64,000 nucleotides of DNA from NCBI RefSeq assembly GCF_003171715.1, contig NZ_QGHL01000017.1, positions 62,001-126,000 of the forward strand. Direction: 5' to 3'. Source of the stretch: Novosphingobium meiothermophilum (lineage in GTDB: Bacteria > Pseudomonadota > Alphaproteobacteria > Sphingomonadales > Sphingomonadaceae). The position numbers and the translations under genes are program-made. Numbering within the stretch: the first letter of the stretch is position 1; the number at the start of each line of letters is the position of its first letter. The notes below the pieces were generated by a model that saw nothing but the letters and a program-made list of their open reading frames with translations, was not told where the DNA came from and searched no databases. Below are positions 6,348 through 14,106 of the stretch, in pieces.

Positions 6348-9107
6348 ATGACCATTCGCACTTGCGCAGGCCAGATGGCCTTGCGCGTGACCGCATCAGC
6401 ATTCGCTCTTGCCATGACCGGCCTCGCGGCGCCCGCCGCGCTGGCGCAGGCCGCACCTGCCGATCCCGAACCGCAGCTTGAGGCGGGCGAGAACAGCGAT
6501 ACCACCAACATCGTCGTCACCGGCACGCGGCGCAACGATCGCACCGTGCTGGAAAGCGCCGTGCCGGTCGACGTGTTCAGTGCCGACGACTTCAAGGCCC
6601 AGCCCGCGCCGCAGCTCCAGACGATCCTGCAAACGCTCGTGCCTTCGTTCAACCAGCAGCGCAACCTTCTGGGCGATGCTTCGGCCTTCGTGCGTCCGCC
6701 CACGCTGCGCGGCCTTCCGGCCGACCAGATCCTCGTGCTCATCAACGGCAAGCGCATGCACCGCTCCGCGCTTGTGCAAGTGGCCGCAGGCGCGCTCAAC
6801 GCCGGCGCGCAAGGCCCTGATCTTTCCCAGATTTCCGCGCCTGCCATTGGCCGCATCGAAGTGCTGCGCGATGGCGCGGCAGCGCAATACGGCTCGGATG
6901 CGATCGCGGGCGTCATCAACCTCGGCCTGCGCCGCGATAGCGATGCCTTCGAAGTCGCCGCGCGCTATGGCCAGACCTACAAGGGCGATGGCCAGGATAC
7001 GCAGATTTCCGCCTTCATCGCCCGGCCCATCGGCAACGATGGCGGTTTCATCAATATCACCGGCGAGTTCATCGACCAGAACGTGTTCGACCGTTCGGTG
7101 CCGCGCCCGGTCGTGCCCGCGCTGGCCGCGCTTGGCATCACCACCGATTACCCCACCGGCAACCGCCTTGGCGGGCCGGAAAACCGCGCCTACCGCACCG
7201 TCGTGAACATGGAGATCCCGGCGGGCGACACCACGTTCTATGCCTTCGGCAACTATGGCTGGCAGCGGCAGGGCAACGATTTCAACCTGCGCCACCCGCG
7301 CACGGTCACGGTTGCACCCATTCCCGGCCGTCCGGGCACGGCCACGATCGCGCGGTCGGTCAATCCCGTCTTCCTCACGCAAGTGGGCGTGGATGCGCAG
7401 GGCCGCCCGCAGTGGGATCTCAACGGCGCGCAGTTCGATGTCTTCACCATTCCCACCTTCGAGAACGGCTTCGTCCCCTTCTTCGAGGCAACGAACGAGG
7501 ACATCGGCCTTGTCGGCGGATTCAAGGGCACGGAACTGGGGATCAACTATGATCTCTCGCTCATGTATGGCCTCAATACGATCCGTTACTTCATGAGCGA
7601 TACGCTCAATGTCTCGCTGGGGCCGCAAACGCCGACCAGCTTCTACATGGGCAAGGTCCAGCAGCGCGAGTTCAACTTCAACGCCGATTTCAGCACCACG
7701 GCAGAAATCGGGCTGGCCAAGCCCCTGTTCATCGCGTGGGGCGTCGAAGTGCGGCGCGAAGCCTTCGAAGTGGGCCTTGGCGACCGCGCCTCGTGGGAGG
7801 TCGGCCCCTATGCCTCGCAGCGTCTGGTGCAATGCACGCTGGCGGGCAATCCCGTGCCCTGTGCAACGCCCGGCGCATCGGCTCCGGTCTTTGTCCGCGT
7901 GGCCACCGGCCTGCCCGGCTCCAACGGCTTCCAGGGCTTCGGTCCGGGCTCGGTCGTCGAAGGCGGACGCAACAACTACTCGGCCTATATCGATTTCGAA
8001 GGCACCGTGGTCGAGGGCCTCGATCTGGGCATTGCGGGCCGTTACGATCACTTCAATGATTTCGGCGATACGGTGAACGGCAAGTTCAGCGCGCGCTGGG
8101 CCATCAACGAGATGATCGCCGTTCGCGGCGCGGCCTCAACCGGCTTCCGCGCGCCCACGCCCGGCCAGCAATATACCCAGAACCTCACCACCGGCTTCCC
8201 GTTCAACTCGGTCGTGCCGCTGGGCATTCTCACCGCGCGGCCCGACAGCCCGATCGGCCAGTTCTATCTGGCCCAGCCGCTCAAGCCCGAAAAGTCGCTG
8301 AGCTTCTCTGGCGGCCTCGTGCTCACGCCGGGCGGCGGTTTCAACCTCACGCTGGATTACTACAACATCCGCGTGAGCGACCGCATCGGCATTACCGGCA
8401 ATATCAATCCGGCCGCCGATGTTCCCTTCCTGCTGGCGCAGGGCATTCCCGAAGCGGCGGAGCTGGGCGCGGTGCGCTACTTCACCAATGCCTTCAAGAC
8501 CCGCACCCAGGGCATCGACCTCGTGCTCCAGCACAAGGCCAATACCGGCATCGGGCGCTTCAACACCAGCCTTGCGGTCAACTACAACAACACCAAGGTC
8601 ATCGACCGGCGCACGATCACCGGCACGCTGGCCAGCGGCCGCACCATCACGCTGCTCCCGGTCGATGATGTGCGCGTGGGCAATATCGAGCAGTCGCAGC
8701 CGCGCTGGCGTGCGGTCCTGACCGGAAGCTGGACCGACGGCACCTTCGATGCCACCGCGCGCGTCAACTACTTCGGCAAATACACCACCTTCCTCGATCC
8801 CATCACCAGCGGCATCGGGGCAACACCGGGCGTTACCGCTGCCGAAGCGGCCGCGCTCTATCCCACGCCCTGGCCCAAGACCTTCGGCGCGCAGGCCAGC
8901 GTGGATCTGGAAGTGGGCATGACCTTTGCCGAAAAGTATCGCCTCGCGGTGGGTGCGCAGAACCTGCTCAACACCTTCCCCGAACGCGAGACGCGCAACA
9001 TCTACCCCACCACGGGCGGCGCGCTGAACGGCTCGATCTATCCGGATACGGCGCCGATCGGGCAGCAGGGCGGCTTCTGGTATGTGCGGGCCACCGCGCG
9101 CTTCTGA
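6348..9107 (+). CDS. TonB-dependent outer-membrane receptor
   Basis: A 919-residue receptor. A signal peptide ends near ALAQA (about residue 35). The plug domain begins at NIVVTGTRRNDRTVLESAVPV and contains LRGLPADQILVLINGKR and IEVLRDGAAAQYGSDAIAGVINLGL, characteristic of TonB-receptor plugs. The rest is a beta-barrel ending with the terminal aromatic strand FWYVRATARF. TonB receptors import bulky substrates across the outer membrane using TonB energy. AGGGGG about 8 bp upstream supports the ATG at 6348. Together with the downstream amine oxidase, cytochrome and RidA genes it forms a likely uptake-and-oxidation unit for a nitrogen-containing substrate. Confidence 0.95.
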   Translation: MTIRTCAGQMALRVTASAFALAMTGLAAPAALAQAAPADPEPQLEAGENSDTTNIVVTGTRRNDRTVLESAVPVDVFSADDFKAQPAPQLQTILQTLVPSFNQQRNLLGDASAFVRPPTLRGLPADQILVLINGKRMHRSALVQVAAGALNAGAQGPDLSQISAPAIGRIEVLRDGAAAQYGSDAIAGVINLGLRRDSDAFEVAARYGQTYKGDGQDTQISAFIARPIGNDGGFINITGEFIDQNVFDRSVPRPVVPALAALGITTDYPTGNRLGGPENRAYRTVVNMEIPAGDTTFYAFGNYGWQRQGNDFNLRHPRTVTVAPIPGRPGTATIARSVNPVFLTQVGVDAQGRPQWDLNGAQFDVFTIPTFENGFVPFFEATNEDIGLVGGFKGTELGINYDLSLMYGLNTIRYFMSDTLNVSLGPQTPTSFYMGKVQQREFNFNADFSTTAEIGLAKPLFIAWGVEVRREAFEVGLGDRASWEVGPYASQRLVQCTLAGNPVPCATPGASAPVFVRVATGLPGSNGFQGFGPGSVVEGGRNNYSAYIDFEGTVVEGLDLGIAGRYDHFNDFGDTVNGKFSARWAINEMIAVRGAASTGFRAPTPGQQYTQNLTTGFPFNSVVPLGILTARPDSPIGQFYLAQPLKPEKSLSFSGGLVLTPGGGFNLTLDYYNIRVSDRIGITGNINPAADVPFLLAQGIPEAAELGAVRYFTNAFKTRTQGIDLVLQHKANTGIGRFNTSLAVNYNNTKVIDRRTITGTLASGRTITLLPVDDVRVGNIEQSQPRWRAVLTGSWTDGTFDATARVNYFGKYTTFLDPITSGIGATPGVTAAEAAALYPTPWPKTFGAQASVDLEVGMTFAEKYRLAVGAQNLLNTFPERETRNIYPTTGGALNGSIYPDTAPIGQQGGFWYVRATARF

Positions 9108-9127
9108 TCCCTGCCCTGAGAATGGAG

Positions 9128-9160
9128 AGCCGGGCGGCGTCTCGCCCGGTTCTTCCTTTC
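9128..9160 (+). terminator. Rho-independent-like terminator after the TonB receptor
   Basis: CCGGGCG at 9130-9136 pairs with CGCCCGG at 9143-9149 around a 6-base loop, followed by TTCTTCCTTTCC. The pyrimidine tract is only partly T, so termination may be incomplete and the amine oxidase genes may still be partly read through. Confidence 0.6.
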
Positions 9161-9277
9161 CGTTCGGGATGCGCCTTTCGGCGTATCCGCAATTGGCAAG
9201 CGATCCGACACTCTGCCTGCGGCTGCCCGTCAGCCGGAAATGCCTGAGTGCGGACGCCAGTCCGAAGGACCACATAG

Positions 9278-10870
9278 ATGCCGTTTGAAACCGCGCTGCC
9301 GATGCGCAAGCGCGATCTACTCGCCCTCATCGGGCGCAGCGCCGGGGCCTCGGCGATGTATCTGGCCATGACCAGCCTCGGTCATGCGCAGCCCTCGCCC
9401 TTCCGGGGGGTTCCCCGGCTGGAAGGTGGGGCGAAGGGGGCCTCGGTGCTCATCCTTGGCGGCGGTCTTGCGGGCCTTGTCAGCGCGCTCGAACTCAGCC
9501 GCGCGGGCTACAAGGTCGAACTGCTCGAATACAACGACCGGATCGGCGGACGGTCATGGACGCTGCGCGGCGGCGATACCTTCACCGAACTTGGCGGGGC
9601 GAAGCAGACCTGCGAATTTGCGTCTGGCAACTACATCAACCCCGGCCCCTGGCGCATCCCGCACAATCACTATGCGGTGATGCACTATTGCCATGAACTG
9701 GGCGTCGCGCTCGAACCGTTCATGCAGCTCAACTACAACGCCTATGTCCATTCGGCCAAGGCGTTCGGCGGTGTGCCGCAGCGCTACCGCCATATCCAGG
9801 CCGATTTCCTCGGCCATGTCAGCGAACTGCTGGCCAAGGCGGTCAAGGCCGATGCCCTTGGCGATGCGGTGACAAAGGAAGATGCGGAGATCCTCCTCGC
9901 CTCGCTGCGCAATCTCGGCGCGCTCGACAAGGACTATCGCTATGTCATGGGCCAGCCATCGAGCGAGCGGCGCGGCTGGGCCAAGGGTCCGGGCGGCGGG
10001 CTTTCGGCAAAGCCCGTGCCGTCAGAGCCGCTCGACCTCACAACCGTGCTGCAATCGGGGCTGTGGCGGCACATTTCCAACAGCCTCGGCTCCACCCATC
10101 ACACCGCGATCTTCCAGCCCGTGGGCGGCATGGACGCCATCCCGCGCGCCTTTGCCCCGCACCTTGGCGACATGGTGCGGCTGAACGCAAAGGTCACGGC
10201 GATCCGGCAGGACGAAACCGGCGTGACCGCTGCCTATACCGATACCCGCACCGGCGAGAAGCGCACCGCGCGGGCCGACTGGTGCATCTGCACGATTCCG
10301 CTCTCGATCCTCAGCCAGATCGAAATGAACGTGGGCGGGGACATGGCCGCGGCCATCGGCGCAGTGCCCTATGCCGCCTCGCTCAAGGTCGGGCTTGAGT
10401 TCAGGCGCCGCTTCTGGGAGCAGGACGAGCAGATCTACGGCGGCATCACCATGACCGACCTGCCCATCGGACAGATCAGCTATCCCAGCAGCGGCTATGG
10501 CAGGCCCGGTCCGGCCACCCTTCTGGGTGCCTATGGCTTTGGCGCCTTTGCCTTCGAATATACATCGCTTGCCCCGGCGGAACGGATCGCCCGCACCGTG
10601 GAATGGGGCAGCCGCATCCATCCGCAATATCGCGACGAGTTCATGAACGGAGTCGCGGTGGGCTGGCACCGCGTGCCCTTCACGCAGGGCTGCTTCGGCC
10701 AGTGGACCGACGATCTGCGCGCCGAGCATTACGACAACCTGTGCCAGATCGATGGCCGGATCATGCTGGCGGGCGAGCACGCATCCTACATCCCCGCGTG
10801 GCAGGAAGGGGCGGTCACGTCCGCGCTCGATGCGATTGCCCGCCTGCACCAGCGCGTCATGTCCGCATAG
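9278..10870 (+). CDS. Exported flavin monoamine oxidase-family enzyme
   Basis: A 530-residue FAD enzyme. The dinucleotide-binding motif VLILGGGLAGL and the following ELLEYNDRIGGRSW are classical for the flavin amine oxidase/L-amino-acid oxidase family. The C-terminal IMLAGEHASYIPAWQEGAV contributes the second FAD contact and an aromatic pocket. The N-terminus MRKRDLLALIGRSAG followed by a hydrophobic stretch ending GHAQ resembles a Tat signal with a variant Arg pair. It is 13 bp ahead of an exported cytochrome c and then a RidA-like protein. Inference: it oxidises an amine in the periplasm, passes electrons to the cytochrome rather than O2 (as known for nicotine oxidoreductase NicA2), and RidA hydrolyses the imine. 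Confidence 0.88.
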   Translation: MPFETALPMRKRDLLALIGRSAGASAMYLAMTSLGHAQPSPFRGVPRLEGGAKGASVLILGGGLAGLVSALELSRAGYKVELLEYNDRIGGRSWTLRGGDTFTELGGAKQTCEFASGNYINPGPWRIPHNHYAVMHYCHELGVALEPFMQLNYNAYVHSAKAFGGVPQRYRHIQADFLGHVSELLAKAVKADALGDAVTKEDAEILLASLRNLGALDKDYRYVMGQPSSERRGWAKGPGGGLSAKPVPSEPLDLTTVLQSGLWRHISNSLGSTHHTAIFQPVGGMDAIPRAFAPHLGDMVRLNAKVTAIRQDETGVTAAYTDTRTGEKRTARADWCICTIPLSILSQIEMNVGGDMAAAIGAVPYAASLKVGLEFRRRFWEQDEQIYGGITMTDLPIGQISYPSSGYGRPGPATLLGAYGFGAFAFEYTSLAPAERIARTVEWGSRIHPQYRDEFMNGVAVGWHRVPFTQGCFGQWTDDLRAEHYDNLCQIDGRIMLAGEHASYIPAWQEGAVTSALDAIARLHQRVMSA

Positions 10871-10883
10871 GAGCATCGCAGCG

Positions 10884-11339
10884 ATGAACAAGCCCTCCCT
10901 ACTTCTTGCTCTGACAGCAGGTCTGGCAAGCGGGTCCATCACGGCATCGGCACTGGCCCAGTCGGCCGCCGATGCGGCGGGACCGGGCCTTGCCGATGTG
11001 GTCCATTCCGGCGATGCCGATGGCGCCTTCACCTCGCCCGCGCGCTTTGGAGAACCCGATGGCGAAAAGATCTATCGCCGCGTCTGCGCAGGCTGCCACA
11101 TGGCCGACGGCAAGGGCGCGCAAGGGGCCGGTTTCTACCCCGCACTTGCCCGCAACCAGAACATCGCATCGGGCGATTATGCGGTCTATGTCGTGGTCAA
11201 GGGGCTTCACGGCATGCCCGGCGTGGGCCGGATGATGAGCGATCAGCAAGTGGCCGATGTGGTGAACTACGTGCGCACCCATTTCGGCAACCGCTACAAG
11301 GACAAGGTCACACCCGCGCAGGTCAGTGCCGTGCGCTGA
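10884..11339 (+). CDS. Periplasmic c-type cytochrome
   Basis: A 151-residue class I cytochrome c. A Sec signal peptide ends near ALAQ (residue 26). One haem site, Cys68-x2-Cys71-His72, and a downstream GMPGVGRMM segment that could supply the axial Met are present. The start ATG at 10884 is 13 bp after the amine oxidase stop, with AGGAG at 10869-10873. The gene order implies it is the direct electron acceptor of the amine oxidase and hands electrons to the respiratory chain. Confidence 0.9.
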   Translation: MNKPSLLLALTAGLASGSITASALAQSAADAAGPGLADVVHSGDADGAFTSPARFGEPDGEKIYRRVCAGCHMADGKGAQGAGFYPALARNQNIASGDYAVYVVVKGLHGMPGVGRMMSDQQVADVVNYVRTHFGNRYKDKVTPAQVSAVR

Positions 11340-11371
11340 GCCGCAAGGAACTTTCAGGAAAGGACGATACC

Positions 11372-11926
11372 GTGGAAAGGCTGCTCCCTTCGCTTCTGAC
11401 CGGCGCGCTTGGCCCGGCTGCGCTTGGTCTTGCCGCGCTTGGTGCTACGCTTGGTGCCGCGCCCGCCAGTGCCGGCGAGATCGTGCGACACACCAACCCG
11501 CCACCGGCGCTGATCCTTGGCGGTGTCACCATTCCGCCGGATGCCGAAGTGCTCATGCTCAGCGGGCAGCTTGCCAACCCCATCGATCCCGCCGTAACCA
11601 CCGGCATCGAGGCTTATGGCGACACCAAGACCCAGACGGTCAGCATCTTCCGCAAGATCGAGGCAGCGCTGGCCAAGCAGGGCTATGCCATGTCGGATGT
11701 GGTGAAGCTCACCGTTTTCGTGGTGGGTGATCCCAAGCTGGGCGGCAAGATGGATTTCGCCGGTTTCAATGCCGGTTATCGCGAGTTCTTCGGCACCGAA
11801 GCCAACCCCAATCTGGTGGCGCGCTCAACCGTGCAGGTCGCCGCGCTTGCCGGACCGCAGTTCCTGATCGAGATCGAGGCGACGGCAGCCAGGGTTCCGG
11901 CGAAGCCCAAGCCGAAGAAAAAGTGA
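11372..11926 (+). CDS. Exported RidA (YjgF/YER057c/UK114) family protein
   Basis: A 184-residue protein with a signal peptide ending near APASAGE (about 34) and a RidA core. The segments LMLSGQLA, IFRKIEAALAKQGYAMSDVVKLTVFV, NPNLVARSTVQVAALAGP and LIEIEATA match the family, including the conserved Arg (in ARSTV) and Glu (IEIEA) of active enamine/imine deaminases. RidA proteins are usually cytoplasmic, so the signal peptide is notable. The GTG start has AGGAAAGGA about 10 bp upstream. The Lys/Pro-rich tail PKPKKK is unusual. Probable role: hydrolysis of the imine made by the upstream exported amine oxidase. Confidence 0.88.
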   Translation: MERLLPSLLTGALGPAALGLAALGATLGAAPASAGEIVRHTNPPPALILGGVTIPPDAEVLMLSGQLANPIDPAVTTGIEAYGDTKTQTVSIFRKIEAALAKQGYAMSDVVKLTVFVVGDPKLGGKMDFAGFNAGYREFFGTEANPNLVARSTVQVAALAGPQFLIEIEATAARVPAKPKPKKK

Positions 11927-11933
11927 TCTTGCG

Positions 11934-11961
11934 GCCGGCGGGAGGCAGTGCTCCCGCCGGC
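11934..11961. terminator. Strong bidirectional terminator hairpin
   Basis: GCCGGCGGGAG at 11934-11944 pairs perfectly over 11 bp with CTCCCGCCGGC at 11951-11961 around a 6-base loop. It sits between the convergent RidA-like gene and the SnoaL gene. On the minus strand a TTTTTC tract follows about 10 bases beyond the stem; no T-run follows on the plus strand. Confidence 0.75.
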
Positions 11962-11968
11962 GCCCGGT

Positions 11969-12403
11969 TCAGTCTGCAAAGACCGTGCGATAGGAGCGGC
12001 GCGTGAACTTCCATGCCCCGTCGATCCGGCGCAGTTCATCGTCATAGCGGCCGGTTGCATGGACCCGCCTGCCCGTGGCGGGATCGTCAAAGATCTCGAT
12101 GGTATAGGCCACGGCCCTTGCCCTATCGCCTTCCACCTCGATCGATCCGGGCTGCATGAAATAGACCATCGGCTTCGTGCAGTTGTCGAGGCCGTAGTGC
12201 TTCATCGATTCGGTCCAGCCCGCCACAATCGCTTCCTTGCCGGAAAAGCCGCCAAGGTCCGGATATTCGGGCAGTTCCCAATAGGCATCCTCCGCCCAGA
12301 TCGATCCCCACAGCGCAGCATCCAGCGTCATCACGCCATGCGCATGCGTGTCCATCAGTTCGCGGATGGCGACGCGGTCTTCCAGCGGTCCGGTGAACGG
12401 CAT
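11969..12403 (-). CDS. SnoaL-like (NTF2 fold) protein
   Basis: A 144-residue protein of the nuclear transport factor 2-like fold, the family of SnoaL cyclases, scytalone dehydratase and steroid isomerases. The N-terminus LEDRVAIRELMDTHAHGVMTLDAALWGSIWAEDAYW and the C-terminal strand GAWKFTRRSYR are typical. The ATG at 12403 was chosen over a TTG two codons earlier because AAGGAG lies 9 bp upstream of it. It is 13 bp after the SDR, so the two form a minus-strand operon. Its reaction, possibly isomerisation or dehydration of a ring intermediate, is inferred only from the fold. Confidence 0.8.
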   Translation of the reverse strand: MPFTGPLEDRVAIRELMDTHAHGVMTLDAALWGSIWAEDAYWELPEYPDLGGFSGKEAIVAGWTESMKHYGLDNCTKPMVYFMQPGSIEVEGDRARAVAYTIEIFDDPATGRRVHATGRYDDELRRIDGAWKFTRRSYRTVFAD

Positions 12404-12416
12404 GGTCAAGCGCTCC

Positions 12417-13103
12417 TTACCAGGCGTGGGTTTCGCCGTTCCACTTGAGGAAATCGCCCGAACGCGCGATCGTCCATTCGGCGGCCACCTTGCGGATGCC
12501 CTCGGCGCTTTCCTGAACCGTCAGGTCGGCGCCGGGGCCGCCCATGTCGGTCTGCACCCAGCCGGGATGAACCAGCCCCACGATCACCCCGCGCTCCTTC
12601 AGATCGATGGCGACAGAGCGCATCATCCGGTTCAGCCCGGCCTTGCTGGCGACATAGGCATAATAGCCGCCATAGGGCCATGTCGATGCGGCAAGCTGGC
12701 TGGTGATGTTGATGACCTTCGCGCCGGTGCCCATGCGCGGCAGAAAGGCATGAAGCACGCGCAGTGGGCCTTGCACCATGATGCGGAAGGCTTCGTCCCA
12801 CGCGGCCCAGTCCGCGCTTTCCAGTTCCGCGCCTTCCGGCCCGGAAACCCCTGCCACGTTGTAGAGCACGTCCACCGGCTCGCTGCCGGTTTCGGCGGCG
12901 CCTGCGCGCACCGAAGCATCATCGGCAACGTCCATCGGATGCACGCTCACCCGGCCTTCCGATGCGGCGGCCAGTTCGGCCAGTTCGGCAGCAGCAGCCG
13001 GATTGCGCACCAGCGCGATCACCCGGTCGCCCCCGGCCGCGTGCTGGCGGGCCAGTTCCAGCCCGATGCCGCGCCCGGCCCCGGTGATTGCCACAGTCGC
13101 CAT
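12417..13103 (-). CDS. Short-chain dehydrogenase/reductase (SDR)
   Basis: A 228-residue SDR with the cofactor motif ITGAGRGIG, LYNVAG in place of NNAG, catalytic Ser in NITSQLA and the Tyr-x3-Lys in YAYVASK. The C-terminal DGG membrane-edge motif of classical SDRs is replaced by DFLKWNGETHAW, as in the C-factor-like subgroup. The ATG at 13103 has GGGAG 8 bp upstream and is preferred over an upstream frame extension. A TetR-type palindrome lies about 100 bp upstream (13201-13224), so the gene pair is probably part of the TetR regulon. Confidence 0.88.
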   Translation of the reverse strand: MATVAITGAGRGIGLELARQHAAGGDRVIALVRNPAAAAELAELAAASEGRVSVHPMDVADDASVRAGAAETGSEPVDVLYNVAGVSGPEGAELESADWAAWDEAFRIMVQGPLRVLHAFLPRMGTGAKVINITSQLAASTWPYGGYYAYVASKAGLNRMMRSVAIDLKERGVIVGLVHPGWVQTDMGGPGADLTVQESAEGIRKVAAEWTIARSGDFLKWNGETHAW

Positions 13104-13200
13104 TCGTCGTTCTCCCGTTTGTCTCATGCCGCCGGTGCGGCGTTGTTTGATGAAGATGCTCCCACAGCGGCGGGGATGCGGAAACTGGTGTTTTGGTCAA

Positions 13201-13224
13201 GAAACCGGCACTGCTGCCGGTAGG
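13201..13224. promoter_or_regulatory. TetR-type operator, copy B (upstream of SDR-SnoaL)
   Basis: AAACCGGCA, centre CTGC, then TGCCGGTA, with 7-bp perfect arms (13204-13210 and 13215-13221). It matches the perfect 24-bp palindrome at 22057-22080 in both arms and in the 4-base spacing. It lies in the gap between the TetR gene's 3' end and the SDR start, where it can act on the minus-strand SDR-SnoaL operon. Confidence 0.7.
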
Positions 13225-13253
13225 GCACGGTGCAGATGTGGCGGCGCGCCGGT

Positions 13254-13958
13254 TCAGTCCGCCGGACGATAGAGCCCGCGAATCGAGGCCAGCGCCAGTT
13301 GCAGAACCTGCGCCACGCGCTCGGCCCCGAAGACGGGCCGCTGCAACAGCAGCCCGGAATGGACGGCAATGGCAAAATCGCTGCCCAGCTTCATGGCCCG
13401 CCACTGGTCCTGCCACTGCGGGAAGGATTCGATCATCTCGGCGGTCCACACCTCGTCATAGCGGCGGGCGGCCGGTTCGAAGGCGGCGTTGAGCTCGGCA
13501 TCGGTGCGCGCGGCCACAGCCAGTTCCAGATAGGCCGCATATTCGCGCGTCTGCACGCTGCGCCAGTGCGCTTCGGTGGCCAGATCGATCAGCGCGGCAT
13601 CGCGGTTGCGCCCCATTTCCGCCAGATAATCGTCAAGAAACAGGCGCATGCGCTGATAGAACACGTGCTCAACCACGGCCGCCACCAGATCGAGCCGCGT
13701 GGCAAAGTGATGGTGCATGGCCCCGCGCGAAACGCCCGCGCGCTCGGCCACCTGCGCCGTGGTCAGACCCTGATAGCCGCCCTCGACAAGGCAATCGACG
13801 GCCGCTTCCAGCATCTTCAGGCGCGTGGCGGCGGCCTTGCGCTGCTGCCAGCGGGCAGGCTCCTCGCCCATCCCGTTGGGGCGCATGGCGGCAAGCATTC
13901 GCTTCTGCATCGTGGTTCCGGCCATCCTCATCGGTGTGTCATGCCTTTTTGCCGCCAT
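13254..13958 (-). CDS. TetR/AcrR-family transcriptional regulator
   Basis: A 234-residue repressor-type regulator. The N-terminal helix-turn-helix is seen in LTTAQVAERAGVSRGAMHHHF, typical of TetR family DNA recognition; the rest is an all-helical ligand-binding and dimer domain. A basic linker of about 45 residues precedes the DNA-binding domain. The ATG at 13958 was chosen because it has AGGAGG about 6 bp upstream; in-frame codons further up to 14024 lack this and run into the palindrome. It is divergent from the TonB receptor at 14107 with a palindrome between them, and two further copies lie upstream of nearby catabolic genes, suggesting it controls this cluster and itself. Confidence 0.9.
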   Translation of the reverse strand: MAAKRHDTPMRMAGTTMQKRMLAAMRPNGMGEEPARWQQRKAAATRLKMLEAAVDCLVEGGYQGLTTAQVAERAGVSRGAMHHHFATRLDLVAAVVEHVFYQRMRLFLDDYLAEMGRNRDAALIDLATEAHWRSVQTREYAAYLELAVAARTDAELNAAFEPAARRYDEVWTAEMIESFPQWQDQWRAMKLGSDFAIAVHSGLLLQRPVFGAERVAQVLQLALASIRGLYRPAD

Positions 13959-14010
13959 CAAGACCTCCTGACAAAACGGCCAGTTCCCGTCTTGCCGGGG
14001 TGGAGCGCAT

Positions 14011-14034
14011 AAAACCGGCAGCACCGCCGGTTAT
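14011..14034. promoter_or_regulatory. TetR-type operator, copy A (tetR / TonB receptor intergenic)
   Basis: AAAACCGGCA, centre GCAC, then CGCCGGTTAT. Two positions of the right arm differ from the perfect copy at 22057. It lies between the divergent TetR and TonB receptor genes, the usual place for an autoregulatory TetR operator. Confidence 0.72.
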
Positions 14035-14106
14035 TTAATGCCGAATCGGGGCAAGAGAGATCGCAGAGCCGGCAATGACCGGCGAACACGGGAGGGACAT
14101 CCAGCC

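Noticed and set aside
6396..8051. 551-residue minus-strand open frame opposite the first TonB receptor
   Set aside because: Shadow of the receptor coding frame; no domain and no ribosome-binding site.
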